NCBI GenBank assembly: GCA_010405405.1
Contig: MU004232.1
Coordinates: forward strand, 2,883,603 to 2,909,695
Length of the DNA stretch: 26,093 bases
Direction: 5' to 3'
From: Microthyrium microscopicum
Lineage: Eukaryota > Ascomycota > Dothideomycetes > Microthyriales > Microthyriaceae
The position numbers were made by a program, and so were the translations under genes. The notes below the pieces were generated by a model. The model searched no databases. It was given only the letters and a program-made list of their open reading frames with translations, and was not told the DNA's origin. Within the stretch, counting starts at the first letter, position 1. The number at the start of each line of letters is the position of its first letter. This document shows positions 1-11,686 of this stretch, one piece after another.

Positions 1-1520
1 TAGTTTATTAGAGAACTTTATTATTAAGTATATACGCGCTAAGTATTTTATAAGTACTATATATTATATTAAAATAAGATAAAATTACTAAAACGACCTA
101 AAGTAGAAGCTATTAACCTTTAGAGGAACTACTCTCTAGATTTCTTTCTATAAAAGGTTAGATGTCTAATAGATAAAGAGGCTATAAGACTAAAAGGACT
201 TAATATTTCTATTATCTCTTAACTAATTTAGTATAGATTTATAGTTATAGTAATTAAAGAGTCTAATAAGTCTATAGTATTAATATTAGCTACTAAAATA
301 TAATCTAATAGATAATTTACTCTATTTTTAATAGACTTTTTAGATTCTACTATATAGCTACCTAGTACAAAACTAGCATAGTATAAGCTATTTTATTAAT
401 AATTTATTACTTAAGCTATTAATATATATAAGGAGATCTAGACTATTATTAGTCTAGATAAGGTATTAATTATAAAGAAAAGGTAATAATTCTTCTTAGC
501 TATTATATATATTATTAAGTCTTATATTTAGATATTCTTAAAGACTAAGAATATTAGGTTTACCCTAAAAGTAAATATAGTTACTCTAAGGCAATATATA
601 CTACCTAACTATATACTAACTTTATAGTAAAAGTTTAGGTATATAATTATTATATTTAGCTAAACCCTTATTAATAAACTAGATATATTCTAAAACCTTT
701 AGCTTTAAAGTATATAACTAGTAGCATTAGGTTAGAAACGTAGTAATAAAATTATATAACAAAAAGTATATTACTTTATTAGAGCTAATTCTAATAAAAT
801 TATATAAGTATTTAAAGATAATAAGGAAGTCTAACTATAAGTCTAAGTTCTTAAGTAGAATAAGTAAACCTATTTAGTAGTATAGGCAGAATAAGTTATT
901 AACTTAAATAGTACCTAATTCTTTAAACTAGACGTAGCTAATATTAAAGTACCTATATATAAAATACTTTCTTATTATACGCTATAGCTTATATAATATA
1001 CTTAATAAATTATTAATAAGTATCTTAATAAGGATAAGTTAGATATAACTAATTATACTAAAAGTATATAGTTAGAAGATATTATTCTCTTTAACGTACT
1101 TATAATACCTTTAATATACCTTCTTACTAACTTAGAGTTATATATAGAAGAATAGAAGCTAAGTAGCTAGTAAAATAATTATACAAATATGCTTACTAAG
1201 ATTCTAGAATAGATTAAAGGACTAGTTAGTATACTTAGACCTTAACTAACTAAAAACTAAATTTAGCGTATAATTAATTAATTAGCTAATAAAATATCTA
1301 TATTAGATTTTAATTATATAAATAACATGCTATAAATAAAGATTAACTATTAGTAAATAGTCCTTATTTAGAACTCTAGTACGAAATTAGAAAACTTATT
1401 ATTAACTATATTAGGCATAAAAAAGCGTACCTAATAGGTACGAATTACTATTTATTCTTATAGAGCCTAAGACTAAGTTAATATAGCCTTAGTAGTAGAT
1501 AGGAGTTTAGTATATATATA
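1..1520 (+). pseudogene. RIP-degraded coding relic, family unknown (copy 1)
   Basis: Read from base 1 in phase 1, this stretch gives a varied, protein-like translation with RIP-type stops only. I count about 21 stops in the first 620 bases, against about 30 in the next best frame I read. Short stretches stand out, such as RPKVEAINL near 100 and KVRCLIDKEAIRLKGLNISI at 150-210. The phase holds to about 1520. I looked for Walker A and RecQ-type helicase motifs and found none. The product is unknown. The upstream part lies outside the window; in copy 2 the same frame can be followed back to about 20140. A rival frame, in phase with the relic at 1658, is also readable, so the frame choice is uncertain. 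Confidence 0.35.
436..459. repeat. Perfect hairpin, 10-bp arms
   Basis: The arms atctagacta (436-445) and tagtctagat (450-459) are exact reverse complements around a 4-base loop. The same hairpin is in copy 2 at 20718-20741. TA-rich RIP DNA makes chance palindromes common, so no function is claimed. Confidence 0.5.
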
Positions 1521-1657
1521 ATAAGAATAAATATATATCTAGACGTAAAAACGTAGATAGATTCCTATAATATAAGATATATAACTATTTCTATATAATT
1601 TAAATTATTAACTTATTTATATATAAGTTATAATAAACTATTATATTATTCTATAAA

Positions 1658-4545
1658 ATGCCTTTTAGACCTAATTCTCCTAATATCCTTTACCTTATTA
1701 AACCTACCTTTATAGCCTTTATTATCTAATATAATATCTTTTGCGTAGTACTTATAAATAGAAACCTTAATAAAGCCCTTAAAATTATAGTAGAATTAGC
1801 AGTATAGGCATTTATTATAGAAGTTAAGTAAATAATACTTAGTAAGCCTAGATAAAAGCTACCTAGATTTAAATAAATATAGTTAGTATATAGAATATAG
1901 GGTAATACTACTATATACTAGTACTATATAGAGACTATCCTTTATAGTAAGACCTTTTACCTTAAGAAATAATATACTTATAAGTACTATAGACTTAATA
2001 CTTCCTTAATTAATTATATATACTAGTCTTCTTAGTACATTAATTTTAATATAGCTAATAAGGCATATTTAATTAATATTCTAGGATCTAAAGGTTAATA
2101 TAAGTAGCTTAGCTTTATTAATTAGCTCTTCTTAGATCTTTAAATATAGAGAGATTATCTAGGCCTTCTATTTAAAGTTTATCCTAGTTAATATTTTCCT
2201 ACTATACTTAAGGAAGTTAATAGAATGCCTAATTAGAAGGATTTTAGTTACTATAAATTTATTAAGGCACTATATAGTATATTAAATAACTAGGAACTAA
2301 CTAGCCTTAATGAGTAAAACAAACTTAGTATATAGTTAAGAGATACTATACTCTAAAAGGTATCTATTATACTAAACATTATACTTATTTATAATAGTAG
2401 TAAGTTTCTTAAAACTATAAAGCCTAGTAAAGAGGCTAAGAAAACTAGATAACGTATTCCTTATTCTTTTTAATTAGGGCTATTTTTTGCTATATATATT
2501 AACATTCTTAATACTAATACTTTTACTTTACTAAAAGAGATATATAATAACTTCTATACTATTATAGCTAGCAGATTAAATTAAGTAGCAACTAATACTA
2601 TAATTACTAAGGCTAATAAAGCTAGTATACTTTTAGTTACTAATCTAGGACTTTTGTCTTAACTAGAAGTAGTTAGTTTTAGTTAAAAGGACTAGCATCT
2701 TTATTATTATTATAGTGTATAATACCTATATAGTATATATAAGAGATTAGTACTATATAGCAAGTATCTTTAGTACTATAAAGCTATTAATAATTTTATT
2801 CTTAGCTTAGACTACTAGTAAGATCTTTTTATAGCTAAACTAATTATATGTCTATATACTATAAGTAATATCTAATCTAGATAAGTTATATAGTTTATTA
2901 AAATAAGTAATAATAATAACTTATTAAAAATAGCATTATTTATTAGTAGAGGCTATAGAGAATTAGATAATAATAAACCTAAGTTAATGTATCTTAGAAA
3001 TATAAATAATACGTTAATAAATTTTAATAACGCTAATTAATAAGATTCTAAGTCTACCTATTTAAACTAGACTTAATATAATAAGGTAGGTTGCTAGCTA
3101 GGATTAGATAACTAAAATTATAAATATCTAATAGCTAGTAATTTATAGTATATATAATAGGACTTAGTCTAATAAGTATCTAGATTAGTACTTATAATAG
3201 AAGAAGTAAAAAATATTATATTAATAGAAAATAATTTGCATCTAACTAGTAATAAAGAGTTTACTAGTAAAGAAAGGTTTACTAAATCTAGTATACCTCT
3301 ATTAGATTTATAGATAGTCTATTATAGCTAATCTATCTAAAAGATAGATAATATTTAAATACTTAATAAAGACGTATTAAAATAACTAAGACGCTAAAAA
3401 CAACGTATATAAAAGAAAGGTAAGTTTATATATAATATATATATAAATAGTATAGAATACTAAAATTAAATATTCTTTATAGTAAATATAAGATTTATTC
3501 TAAACTTTTAATATAGAACTCTAATTCGCTATAAAGTAAATATATAACCTAAAATAATAACTCGTATATATTTATTACTACTATATTAAGAGTTTAAAGT
3601 TAATAAAATATATAGAGCTAAACTCCCTAAAACTACCTTCTATTCTTATTACTAATATACTTAATATAAGCATTTTTAATTCCTTATTCCTTTATAGTCC
3701 TAGGTAAAACCCTTTACTCTCTTATATTACTATAGACTTAATACTTCCTACTCTTACCTTTAAGTTAAATTGTATACTAGATAACTAAATATAATTCTAA
3801 GTATAAATATCTTTAATAATAAGTAGAGACTATATAAGCTTAGTAAGGATAGCTTAAGTAGCGCTTTTAATAGATAGAGGTTATATACCTAAATAAAATA
3901 ATTATTTAAGATAAGGAAATTTGCCTAATAAGAATTATAATACTAGTAGTTATAATATTATATAGAAGCTATTTAAATTTATAACCTTAAAAAATAGTAT
4001 TTCTAGTTAATATCCTAATAATATATATTACTAAGTTAATAGAATAACTATAAGTATTAATAGATAAGATTAGGCTATTTTACTATTATTAGCTATAAGA
4101 ATAAGTAAATCTAGTTAGATAAAGGTATATATAGATAAAAATTAATAACCTACTTATTAAATAATAGAGTAATAGCGAAATATAATATCTAGTAGCTCTT
4201 ATATAGTAGTAGAAACATTAGCTAATATATCGTAACTAGTACTAATATAAAAGGAACCTAAAAGATTTACTACTAAATAGGCTATATTAGAGATAATTAA
4301 TAGTAAAATAAATAATAACGTAGAAATATATAGTATAAAGTAATAAAAGACTAATTATACTTACTTCCTTATAAGAGATAACTAATAACTAATAAATATA
4401 TAGTAAGTCTAACTAACTAGTAGAACTAAGTTGTTATATAACTTAAGGAAGTAAAGTTTAACTATAATAATATTATAATAATATTATACTTAAAGGATAT
4501 ACTCCTAGGTATCTCCTCCTATAGATAGGTCCTAAGAGTTTTAAA
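1658..4545 (+). pseudogene. Long RIP-degraded coding relic, family unknown (copy 1)
   Basis: From an ATG at 1658 the same phase can be read for about 2.9 kb (960 codons) with no frameshift; phase was checked at 1658, 3179 and 4502. All stops are TAA or TAG and restore to Gln or Trp. The start reads MPFRPNSPNILYLIKPTF. Later parts include basic stretches (LRRQKQR with RIP-type stops restored, near 3380) and a varied C-terminal part near 4380-4530 (for example KDILLGISSYR). At about 4545 coding character seems to pass to the phase of 4549 and continue to about 4895, ending in an Asn-rich stretch; this could be a second exon or an old indel. I do not recognise the family. Size and setting suit a transposon gene, which is inference. 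Confidence 0.4.
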
Positions 4546-4548
4546 ATA

Positions 4549-4895
4549 TTAGTAAATTACTTAAGAGTAGTAAATATAAAGATATATTAGACGTTAATAA
4601 TATAAGTAATAAAACTAAACTAGAAGATAGCAAAAGTAGCGTTAAGCTAAGTAGTAAAGAAGAGAGTAGACTAAATAGTATAAAAGAATATAAAGTCTCT
4701 AACAATTTTATAGTAGATATATAAATCTAAATATAATTAGATTAAATATACCTAAATATAACTAGATAATCTAAATACTAATAAACCTAATCTCTCTAAT
4801 AACTCTTAAACTAACATTATAAAAGACTATAAAATAATCTTAATTAATAATAATAATACTAGCAAAGTAGATAACTCTAATAATAATAATAAATA
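4549..4895 (+). pseudogene. Asn-rich continuation of the 1658 relic
   Basis: In phase 1 (TTA at 4549) the sequence reads as a basic then Asn-rich tail, including KDYKIILINNNNTSKV near 4830-4870, followed by AAT repeats and a TAA at about 4895. It directly follows the long relic at 1658 but in another phase, so it may be the next exon or the other side of an old single-base indel. The AAT run alone could also be a microsatellite. An identical copy lies at 24831-25177. Confidence 0.25.
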
Positions 4896-5680
4896 ATATA
4901 TATTATAAAACTATAATTAATCTAAAAATATTATATAAACTAAGACTATAAGCTACCTTCTCTATATATAGATTCTATAATAACCTAAAAATAAATAAAT
5001 AACTTTATTAAAAAAGAGTTAGATATAAATAAATTAATTAGAGATAAAACTAATATACCTATATATATAATAGGACATCTATAGCTATAATACTATAATA
5101 AACTAGAATTATACTATATACTATATAACTAGTATTATATTATTTACTACCTTAATAGTAAGGAAAGATAAATAGTTAGTTATAGTATTAATAGCTTCTA
5201 TAAATACTTAATAGAAATAAAAGGTAAAATAAAATAGTCTAAAGTAAGATAGAAAATAGTAGAATTATACTATAACCTATATAGACTTCTTAGCAATTAT
5301 TAGTTAAGATTATAGAACCTATCTAACTAAAGTAGATATAATAATATATAGCTATAATATAATAGTTTATAATAGAGAATAGAATAGATAATATAAATAT
5401 ATAGGATAATATTTTATAAAGTAGTAATAAGATATATACTAACTATAATATCTAAGTAGGTATAGTTATAGTTATAAATATAAAAATATAATAATAATAA
5501 TAAATATAATAAGTATATATTTTATACTACTTTATATATAATAATATAGTATATAACTAATATAGGATATATAAAAACTATAACCTAATAATAGTATATA
5601 TTATACTAAAAAATATTATTAAGTAACTATTAGATAAAGCTAACTATATTTATAGACTATAAGTATAATATTAAATTATA

Positions 5681-6215
5681 TAATAAAGAGCTAGTTAAAA
5701 ACTATAACTATAAAATATACTACTATTATAGTACCTAAATATACCTTCTAATATAACTATAGTAGAGAGAAATATATATATAATAAAGAGTTATATTAAA
5801 ACTATAACTCTAAAATTTACTATAAATATAATAGCTAAAAATATATAGAATAGGTAGAATTATATATATAATAAAAAACTATATAAAACCTATAACCTTA
5901 AAATATATAACTATTATAATAGCTAAAAAAGTCTAGTAATAGAATAATAAAGAGAAATATATATCTAAATAAAGAGCTATATAAAAATTATAATCCTAAA
6001 ATAACTAAATTTATATATAAGAAAAATAGCTCTAAGAAAAGAATAGTAGAAAGGAATATATATCTAATAAAAGGCTATATAAAGACTATAACCTTAAAAT
6101 AACTAAATTTATATATAGAAAAAATAGCTCTAGAAAAAAAATAGTAAAAAGGAATATATATCTAATAAAGGGCTATATAAAGACTATAACCCTAAAATAA
6201 CTAAATATTTATAAG
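5681..6215 (+). repeat. Tandem array, about 98-bp degenerate units
   Basis: Six diverged units start near 5681, 5781, 5870, 5966, 6065 and 6163 (spacing 89-100). Each begins with a form of taataaagagctatataaa and carries aaaactataaccctaaaa. The last two units are the most alike, sharing ctaaatttatatataga and aatagctct blocks. The first unit straddles the end of the 5.7-kb repeat: copy 2 contains only its first 58 bases or so. The core motif recurs, inverted, downstream at 6260-7020. Confidence 0.75.
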
Positions 6216-6259
6216 GTTATAATCTTTACTTAATAATTTAAAGCTAAAACTTACTTTCT

Positions 6260-7020
6260 AATATTTCTAGGTTATAGCTTTTAAATAGTACTTTTAATAT
6301 AAAGTATATTATTAAAAATATTTACTTATTTAGGCTAGTAAAGCCTCCTTTATTACCTATTATTACTATAATAAAAAGTAGCTATATATATTTAATTTAC
6401 TTATTACTTTCTAAAATAGTAGTCTACTATAAAGCTTAGTATTATAAAATATTTAATCTATATAATTCTTATTATACCTATTTAAAGTAGTATATACTAA
6501 GTATTATATTAAGAAATTAAGGATTATAAAACCTTAAAAATATTAATAGGGCTAGGGTTAAGCTAAAAACCTTTAACTATTTAGTCTTAATTTCCTTTAA
6601 ATCTTCTTTAAACTACTCTATTATTTATTTCTATATTTTAGCTTATATTAATTTTCTAGGTTATAGTTTCTATTAGCCTCTTATAGCTCTTCTACTTACC
6701 TTACTACTTATTCTTAAGTTACTAATAAAATATATAATAATTCTTACTTATTTTCTAGATTATATATTTTAGTAGCCTCTTAACTATTCTAGTAGCTTCT
6801 TCTTTATACTTCCTAGAGTATAATTTCTAATAGATTATTAATATTTTACTAGCTTCTTTTTTCTACTTCCTAAGTTATAGTTTTTAATAACTTATTAGTA
6901 TTTTACTAGCTTTTTCCTTCTACTTCTTAGGTTATAGTTTTTAGTAGCCTATTAGTATTTTACTAGCTTTTTCTTTTTACTTTCTAGGTTATAGTTTTTA
7001 GTAAGCTTTTAGTTACTATT
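6260..7020 (-). repeat. Tandem array, 57-bp units, inverted motif
   Basis: The core of the preceding array recurs here in the opposite orientation as aggttatagtttttagtag. Clear units sit near 6817, 6874, 6930 and 6988, spaced 56-58 bases, each followed by ttattagtattttactagct and a pyrimidine-rich stretch. Looser copies lie near 6269, 6659 and 6770. Together with 5681-6215 this makes a large imperfect inverted arrangement of arrays. Confidence 0.7.
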
Positions 7021-7162
7021 CCTTTTTATTCCTACCTTTTTTTAGTTATTATTTCCTTAGTTATATTTTATTTAGATAAGTAAGTAGTTCTTTATTATAC
7101 CTAGTAAAATACCTAGTAATAACTACTCTTCTATAAGTATAGCTAAAAGTATATAAGGTTAG

Positions 7163-7333
7163 CTAGTAACTACTATAAAGAAAGTAAATATAATTAGTAA
7201 AAAAACTAAAGCTTTAGATAAGAAGGTTAAGTCTAATACTACTAAATTAATTATTAACGTTAAACTAACTAAAAAGTAGACTAAGATAACTAAAGCTAAA
7301 CCTACTAAAGCTAAGGTTATAAAGAATAATAGC
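7163..7333 (+). pseudogene. Lysine-rich relic fragment
   Basis: This 57-codon run in the phase of 7163 has a single TAG (7277), flanked by stops at 7160 and 7334. It reads as strongly basic, for example TKAKPTKAKVIKN at 7289-7327, with regular Thr-Lys and Ala-Lys pairs. Such low stop density is unusual in this window. It could be a remnant of a basic, DNA-binding or histone-tail-like segment, but A-rich DNA encodes lysine easily, so the call is weak. Confidence 0.2.
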
Positions 7334-8465
7334 TAAAAAGTTTAAATAGAATAAATAGTAGATGTTTGTAAGCTAGAGTTAGGTTAGTTTGTACGTAAAA
7401 TATTAAACTACTAAAAGTTTATATTTTTAGTAGAGAGATACCTCTATACCTCTATAACTCCTCTAATACCTACTTAATAAATATGCTCTAAAGCTTATAT
7501 TACTTAGGTTAACGTTCTTTATTAAATATATATAATTTTATATAATGTAGTACTCTTATTAGGTAGATAGATCTAATAGTATAAAGTTAGGACTTAGTAA
7601 AAATTCTATTATTAAAATGCTATATTAGAGAGACTTAGTAAGGTAACTTACTAATAGAATATAACTTCTCTTTTAACTATTAGTAATAATACCTACTAAA
7701 CTAATACTTAATAGTATAATACTACTTTACTCTATAGCTTTATATATTATTTACTTATACTTGCTTTGTCTAAAGTTAACTCTTTATTTAATTCTAGTAG
7801 TTTTAGTAACTTACTCTAAAGGGCTCTTTAAAAACTATAACCTAGCTTTTTTAATATTTCTCCTAGGCTATAGTTTTTAAGAAGCCTATAGTAATATCTA
7901 GATTGCTAATATACTACGCTATATTATGCTATACTATAATTAAGCTAAAAGTTAATAGTCTTAAATAAATATATTTACTTTACGTACTATAGTTACTAAC
8001 TATTATAATATAAGACTACTAAATAACTAGGTTATAGACTTTAGATAGCCTTTTAGTACCTTATTATAAGACTAGAATGTAGTAATAATAGGTACTACTC
8101 TAATTTATTATAGTAAATATTAAATAATTTATATATACTAAAGAAGATAGTATAGATAATAATTAAGATATAGAAAATAGAAAAAGAAGTATATTATTAT
8201 AGGGTTTACTAGTTCCCTTAACCCTAGCTAAATTCTTACCTAACTCTAAACTAAAATATTACTAACTCTACTCTTTAATACTATTACTTTTTTCTACTTA
8301 GTGATTATAGAAATACTATTCTTCTATATTCCTTAATAATAAACTCTATATAAAAAGAAACTACCTATTCTACTATTAATTATACTAGTTAAAGACTTAT
8401 AATAGTAATATACTACTTGTAAAATATAGTAAAACTATAATAAATATATATATAACTAGTATTTT
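7334..8465. other. Non-coding decayed sequence with one inverted repeat
   Basis: I see no convincing relic frame here. The stretch has the same RIP signature as its surroundings. Its one clear structure is the inverted pair at 7830-7878. Confidence 0.5.
7830..7878. repeat. Inverted repeat of the dispersed actatarcctag motif
   Basis: The left arm (7830-7845, aaaaactataacctag) and right arm (7863-7878, ctaggctatagttttt) match at 15 of 16 positions around a 17-base loop. The motif is the same one that forms the arrays at 5681-7020 and recurs at 11845-11990 and 16520-16650. Confidence 0.65.
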
Positions 8466-9013
8466 AATAAATTAGCCCTTAGAGAGATAAGTAAGTTTCT
8501 AAAAGGACTATAAGATATATTAAAGTAGACGCGCTTAATAGAGCTTAATATTAATACTAATCTTATTATACTAACTAACTAAAGTAGCCTAGAATATATC
8601 TTAGAAAAACTTAGAGAGTTATTAAGTAATAAGCTTTTCTATCCTACTAATAATACTACTCTATATATATTTTATATCCTTCTACTACATAAACCTCTTT
8701 TAGGTCTACTATGCTTTTAGTATTAATACTACTTAGATATAAAGACTTAGACTTATAAAATATTAAAGCGTATTAAGATATAGAAGTATAATAATAAGGA
8801 CGAATTTACTAGTCTATATAAGATTAGTAAGTATATTAAAGTAGTTCTTATTATCTAGTATAAAATTACTTTATATTATCCTTATATAATAACTATTTAG
8901 TAAATCGTATTAGCTATAAAATTTAATATACCCTTATTATTTACTTACTATATAACTTTAGCGCTATATCTTATTAGATGTTAATAACTTCTATAGTATA
9001 TTTTTATTCTAAG
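8466..9013 (+). pseudogene. RIP-degraded coding relic, family unknown
   Basis: About 183 codons can be read in one phase (checked at 8523 and 8931) with about 13 stops, all TAA or TAG. The translation is varied: LEYILEKLRELLSNKLFYPT at about 8589-8648 suggests a helical segment, then LLLHKPLLGLLCF, NNKDEFTSLYKISKYIK, and a hydrophobic end near 8935-9010. The flanks lose this character. No family is recognised. Being surrounded by repeats, it is most likely part of a dead mobile element. Confidence 0.45.
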
Positions 9014-9133
9014 ACTTATATTATCTCTTTAACGTTAATAAAGTTATATATGCTAATTATAAAGGAATTTAGCTATTTAATTTTAATATATCCTAATATC
9101 TACTTATAATTATTAAGGTTATCTTTACTTAAA

Positions 9134-9470
9134 AGTACTACGAAAGTATATAAAATTACTTCTATCTTTACTAATATAAGGCTAAAAAATAAATAGATAA
9201 TATATCTATACTTAGCTTATTAAGCTACTTATTTTCTATGTCTTTTTACTATAGTAAAAAAATGTCCTCTATAGGGATTAACTTAGTAACCTTACTACTA
9301 CTAAAGTTACTAAAATATATAAAATTACTTCTATCTCTACTAATATAAGGCTAAAAAATAAATAGATAACGTATCTATACTTAGCTTATTAAGCTACTTA
9401 TTTTCTATATCTTTTTACTATAGTAAAAAAAAACGTTCTTTATAAGGATTAAATAAGTAACTTTACTACG
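9134..9470 (+). repeat. 169-bp tandem duplication with internal 18-bp palindrome
   Basis: Two units, about 9134-9300 and 9301-9470, align at an offset of 169 bases over aaaattacttctatct, aaggctaaaaaataaataga, cttagcttattaagctactt and the palindrome tttttactatagtaaaaa (9243-9260 and 9412-9429, both perfect). They differ at a few RIP-type sites, for example cgt against tat near 9380. Unlike the 5.7-kb repeat, this pair has diverged. Confidence 0.8.
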
Positions 9471-9540
9471 CATAGGATTTAAACTTATAACCTTAACTTT
9501 ATATAATAGTAGAGTTATATACTACTATTATACTAGTATA
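9466..9540 (-). pseudogene. tRNA-like or SINE-like relic
   Basis: On the minus strand the order suits a tRNA: an A-box-like ctagtataatagtagtata (9516-9534), then a B-box-like aagtttaaatcc, about 50 bases apart. The T-arm folds: atagg (9472-9476) pairs with cttat (9484-9488, one G-T wobble) around the 7-base loop atttaaa. RIP would turn GGTTCAAATCC into much this sequence. I could not build a good acceptor stem, so this is a decayed tRNA or a tRNA-derived SINE head rather than a working gene. Confidence 0.3.
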
Positions 9541-10998
9541 ATAAAATTTTAGACTAAATTATAGTACTAAAGTTAAAATAAATTTAAGGTTAGAGTTTAT
9601 AGTTTTTAAATATATACTACTATATACTACTACTACTAATATTTAGCTACTATCTACCTTAATTCTAGTTTTACTTAAACCCTCCTACCTAAAATTTACT
9701 TAGTAAAAATATACTAAAGTTAAAATAAACCTAAGAAAATTCCCTAAAAAAATTCTTAGCTATCTATTTTAATTCCTAATACTAATATTTAGTATCTACT
9801 CCTAATACTAAAATCTAATATATACTATTCTTAGTACTTAGCTCTTATTAGCTTTAACTACTAGTATATATATTTAATATCTACTTTCTAATTTAGTTCC
9901 TAGCTCTTAGCTTTAGTTCCTAGCTTTTTAACTTCTATATACGTTAACTCTTATCTACTTTAACTCCTATCTACCTTAACTCTTAATACTAATATATACT
10001 TAAGTACTTCCTTTTTTAGTATTATAGCTAGTTATTAAATTAAATTTAGTAGTACGTCTTAATAATAAAGCTTAATATTAGTTAAAGTATTTTATTTTTA
10101 AAAGTATAAGAACTATACTCTATTCTAATATTATTCTTTATTATTTCTAGATTAATTAACCTTATTTAGAGACTATCTTCTATATTTAGGAATAAATAGG
10201 AAATAATATATTTAGTAGATGTTTTCTAATAATATATTAATCTTATTATAAGACTTAGATAGAGAGCTTAAAGGCATATTTATAGATAGATTAGCTTAAG
10301 TAAACTATATTTCTTATATTAATTTCTATAAGGTTTTACTATTACCTTAGGTATAAAGATACCTATTAGTATCTACGTATCTATTTATATCTATTTTAAC
10401 TTCTAATACTAATATTTAATATTTCTTCCTAGTTTCTAGCTTCTATACTTATATATAAAGTTAACTATTATTCTTAAAGTAGTACTAGTTTATTATACTA
10501 CTTATAAAGGTAATTATAGTATTATTTACGTGCTAGCTAAGCCTAATATATATATTACTTATATTTATAGCTTCTTTCTTTACTTTTCTTATTCTATACT
10601 TCTCTTTTTTTTCTTTACTTTACTACCTCTATCTTTTTCTCTTCTACTCTCTACTCTCTATAATAGTTTATATTATAGTAATATATAAAATAAGTAAATA
10701 AGTAAGTTAATTTTATATAGAAAGTCTTACTATATATACTAATCTATAAATCTTATTTTAGCTATATTACTATATTAAGTACTTAGTAAGACTTTATAGT
10801 TAAGGCTTTTAATATTATTAATTAGAGAGTAAGTACATAAAGTACTATAGTATATATACTAATAGTAAGATTTAATAATAGTATCTTCTATTTATATCTA
10901 GCTATTAATACTTATAATATAGCTATTTAGTTACGCCTTTATAGTAAAACTTAATATAAACGTAGCTCTATTTAGTTATAATAGCTATATAATTAAAG
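9541..10998. other. Decayed sequence without a clear relic
   Basis: No frame reads convincingly here. A loose repeat is visible: ctattttaattcctaatactaatatttag near 9765 recurs as ctattttaacttctaatactaatatttaa near 10384, with related taatacta pieces near 9800-9990. A pyrimidine-rich tract lies at 10571-10662. Confidence 0.5.
10571..10662 (+). repeat. Pyrimidine-rich tract
   Basis: About 90 bases made almost only of C and T (cttctttctttacttttctt and on through ctctactctcta). CT-only runs contain no CpA, so RIP cannot alter their inner bases on this strand, which may be why it survived. Possible origin: a polypyrimidine microsatellite. Confidence 0.5.
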
Positions 10999-11586
10999 TT
11001 ATTACTAATATCTTTAATAATTAGCCTAATCTTACTATAGACTATAATAGTATTAATTATAAAGTTAGCTATAATAGATACTATTTATATAGTACTAGAA
11101 AATACTTTTATATTTATCTTTATATAAGTAGTTTATAGAAACCTAATATTTAATAAGCTATTACTAAATATAATATATAGACTATTAGCTAGAAATAATT
11201 AAGTAGCTAGCTATAGTTTCTTATTTATATATAAGTCTAAACTAAAATTATATTTTAGTTAGTACTAATACTATACTAGTATTAAGGTTATCTAATAAAA
11301 ATATAATAACTCTATAGCCTTTTTTAATAATAAAGCTAAGTATATACTAGACTCTAAGATTATTTTAAAACTACTATAAATAATAAAAGTAGTTACTAAA
11401 TAACTAGCTAAAAGCATAATAGCGTCTAACTCTTAGGGCCTTTAGAACTAAGAGTTTAAAGTACTTTGTTCTAATAGAGAAGTCTATTAAATAGATTCTT
11501 AAGGTATTAACTTTTAAGTTTTAATAATTAGTACTATCTATATAGATAGTATAAGCCTAATTATAGATAAAATATATCTTAAAACT
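10999..11586 (+). pseudogene. RIP-degraded coding relic, family unknown
   Basis: About 195 codons in one phase (checked at 11092, 11311 and 11578) with about 15 RIP-type stops. The N-terminal third is hydrophobic (KLAIIDTIYIVLENTFIFIF near 11060-11120), which may mean membrane segments or only the AT bias. It is followed by a more polar part: SIAFFNNKAKYILDSKIILK at 11311-11370, ASNS, EFKVLCSNREVY near 11450-11490, and a Thr-Ile-Tyr-Ile-Asp-Ser stretch lying on a 20-bp perfect palindrome at 11532-11551. No domain was recognised. The frame ends in a taataataat run. Confidence 0.45.
11532..11551. repeat. 20-bp perfect palindrome
   Basis: tactatctat followed by atagatagta is its own reverse complement over 20 bases. 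It lies inside the coding relic 10999-11586, so it may be accidental. Confidence 0.5.
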
Positions 11587-11686
11587 TAAATAATAATAAT
11601 AATTTAGTACTAAAGTTATAATTTAGATTATAGTTTAGAACTTAAGTAATAAGAATTAACTACTTATTAACCTATATAGATAATAT

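Larger units (their letters stand above)
1..5738 (+). repeat. 5.7-kb direct repeat, copy 1
   Basis: This segment is repeated at 20283-26020 in the same orientation. I compared about twenty 60-base lines spread over the repeat and found no substitution; the offset stays at 20,282, so there is no net indel. The right end is sharp: after the shared gtacctaa, copy 1 continues with atatacc while copy 2 continues with ctactat. The left end coincides with the window edge, so the true repeat may be longer. Both copies carry the same RIP changes. Copy 1 continues naturally on the right into the 5681-6215 tandem array. Confidence 0.95.

Noticed and set aside
1-620. RecQ-type (telomere-linked) helicase relic
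   Set aside because: I looked for a Walker A motif; the nearest match near 250-290 reads S-N-K-S, which simple RIP changes cannot derive from the usual G-K-S/T motif.
1658-1720. Short ATG-initiated ORFs as real small genes
   Set aside because: Open runs are broken by TAA or TAG after a few dozen codons everywhere; they are pieces of decayed genes.
5460-5520. AT-rich replication origin or centromere core
   Set aside because: The AT richness is uniform across the window and follows from RIP, and no specific origin or centromere feature stands out.
9243-9429. Palindromes tttttactatagtaaaaa as operators
   Set aside because: TA-rich DNA produces many short palindromes, and these are part of a duplicated 169-bp unit with no gene beside them.
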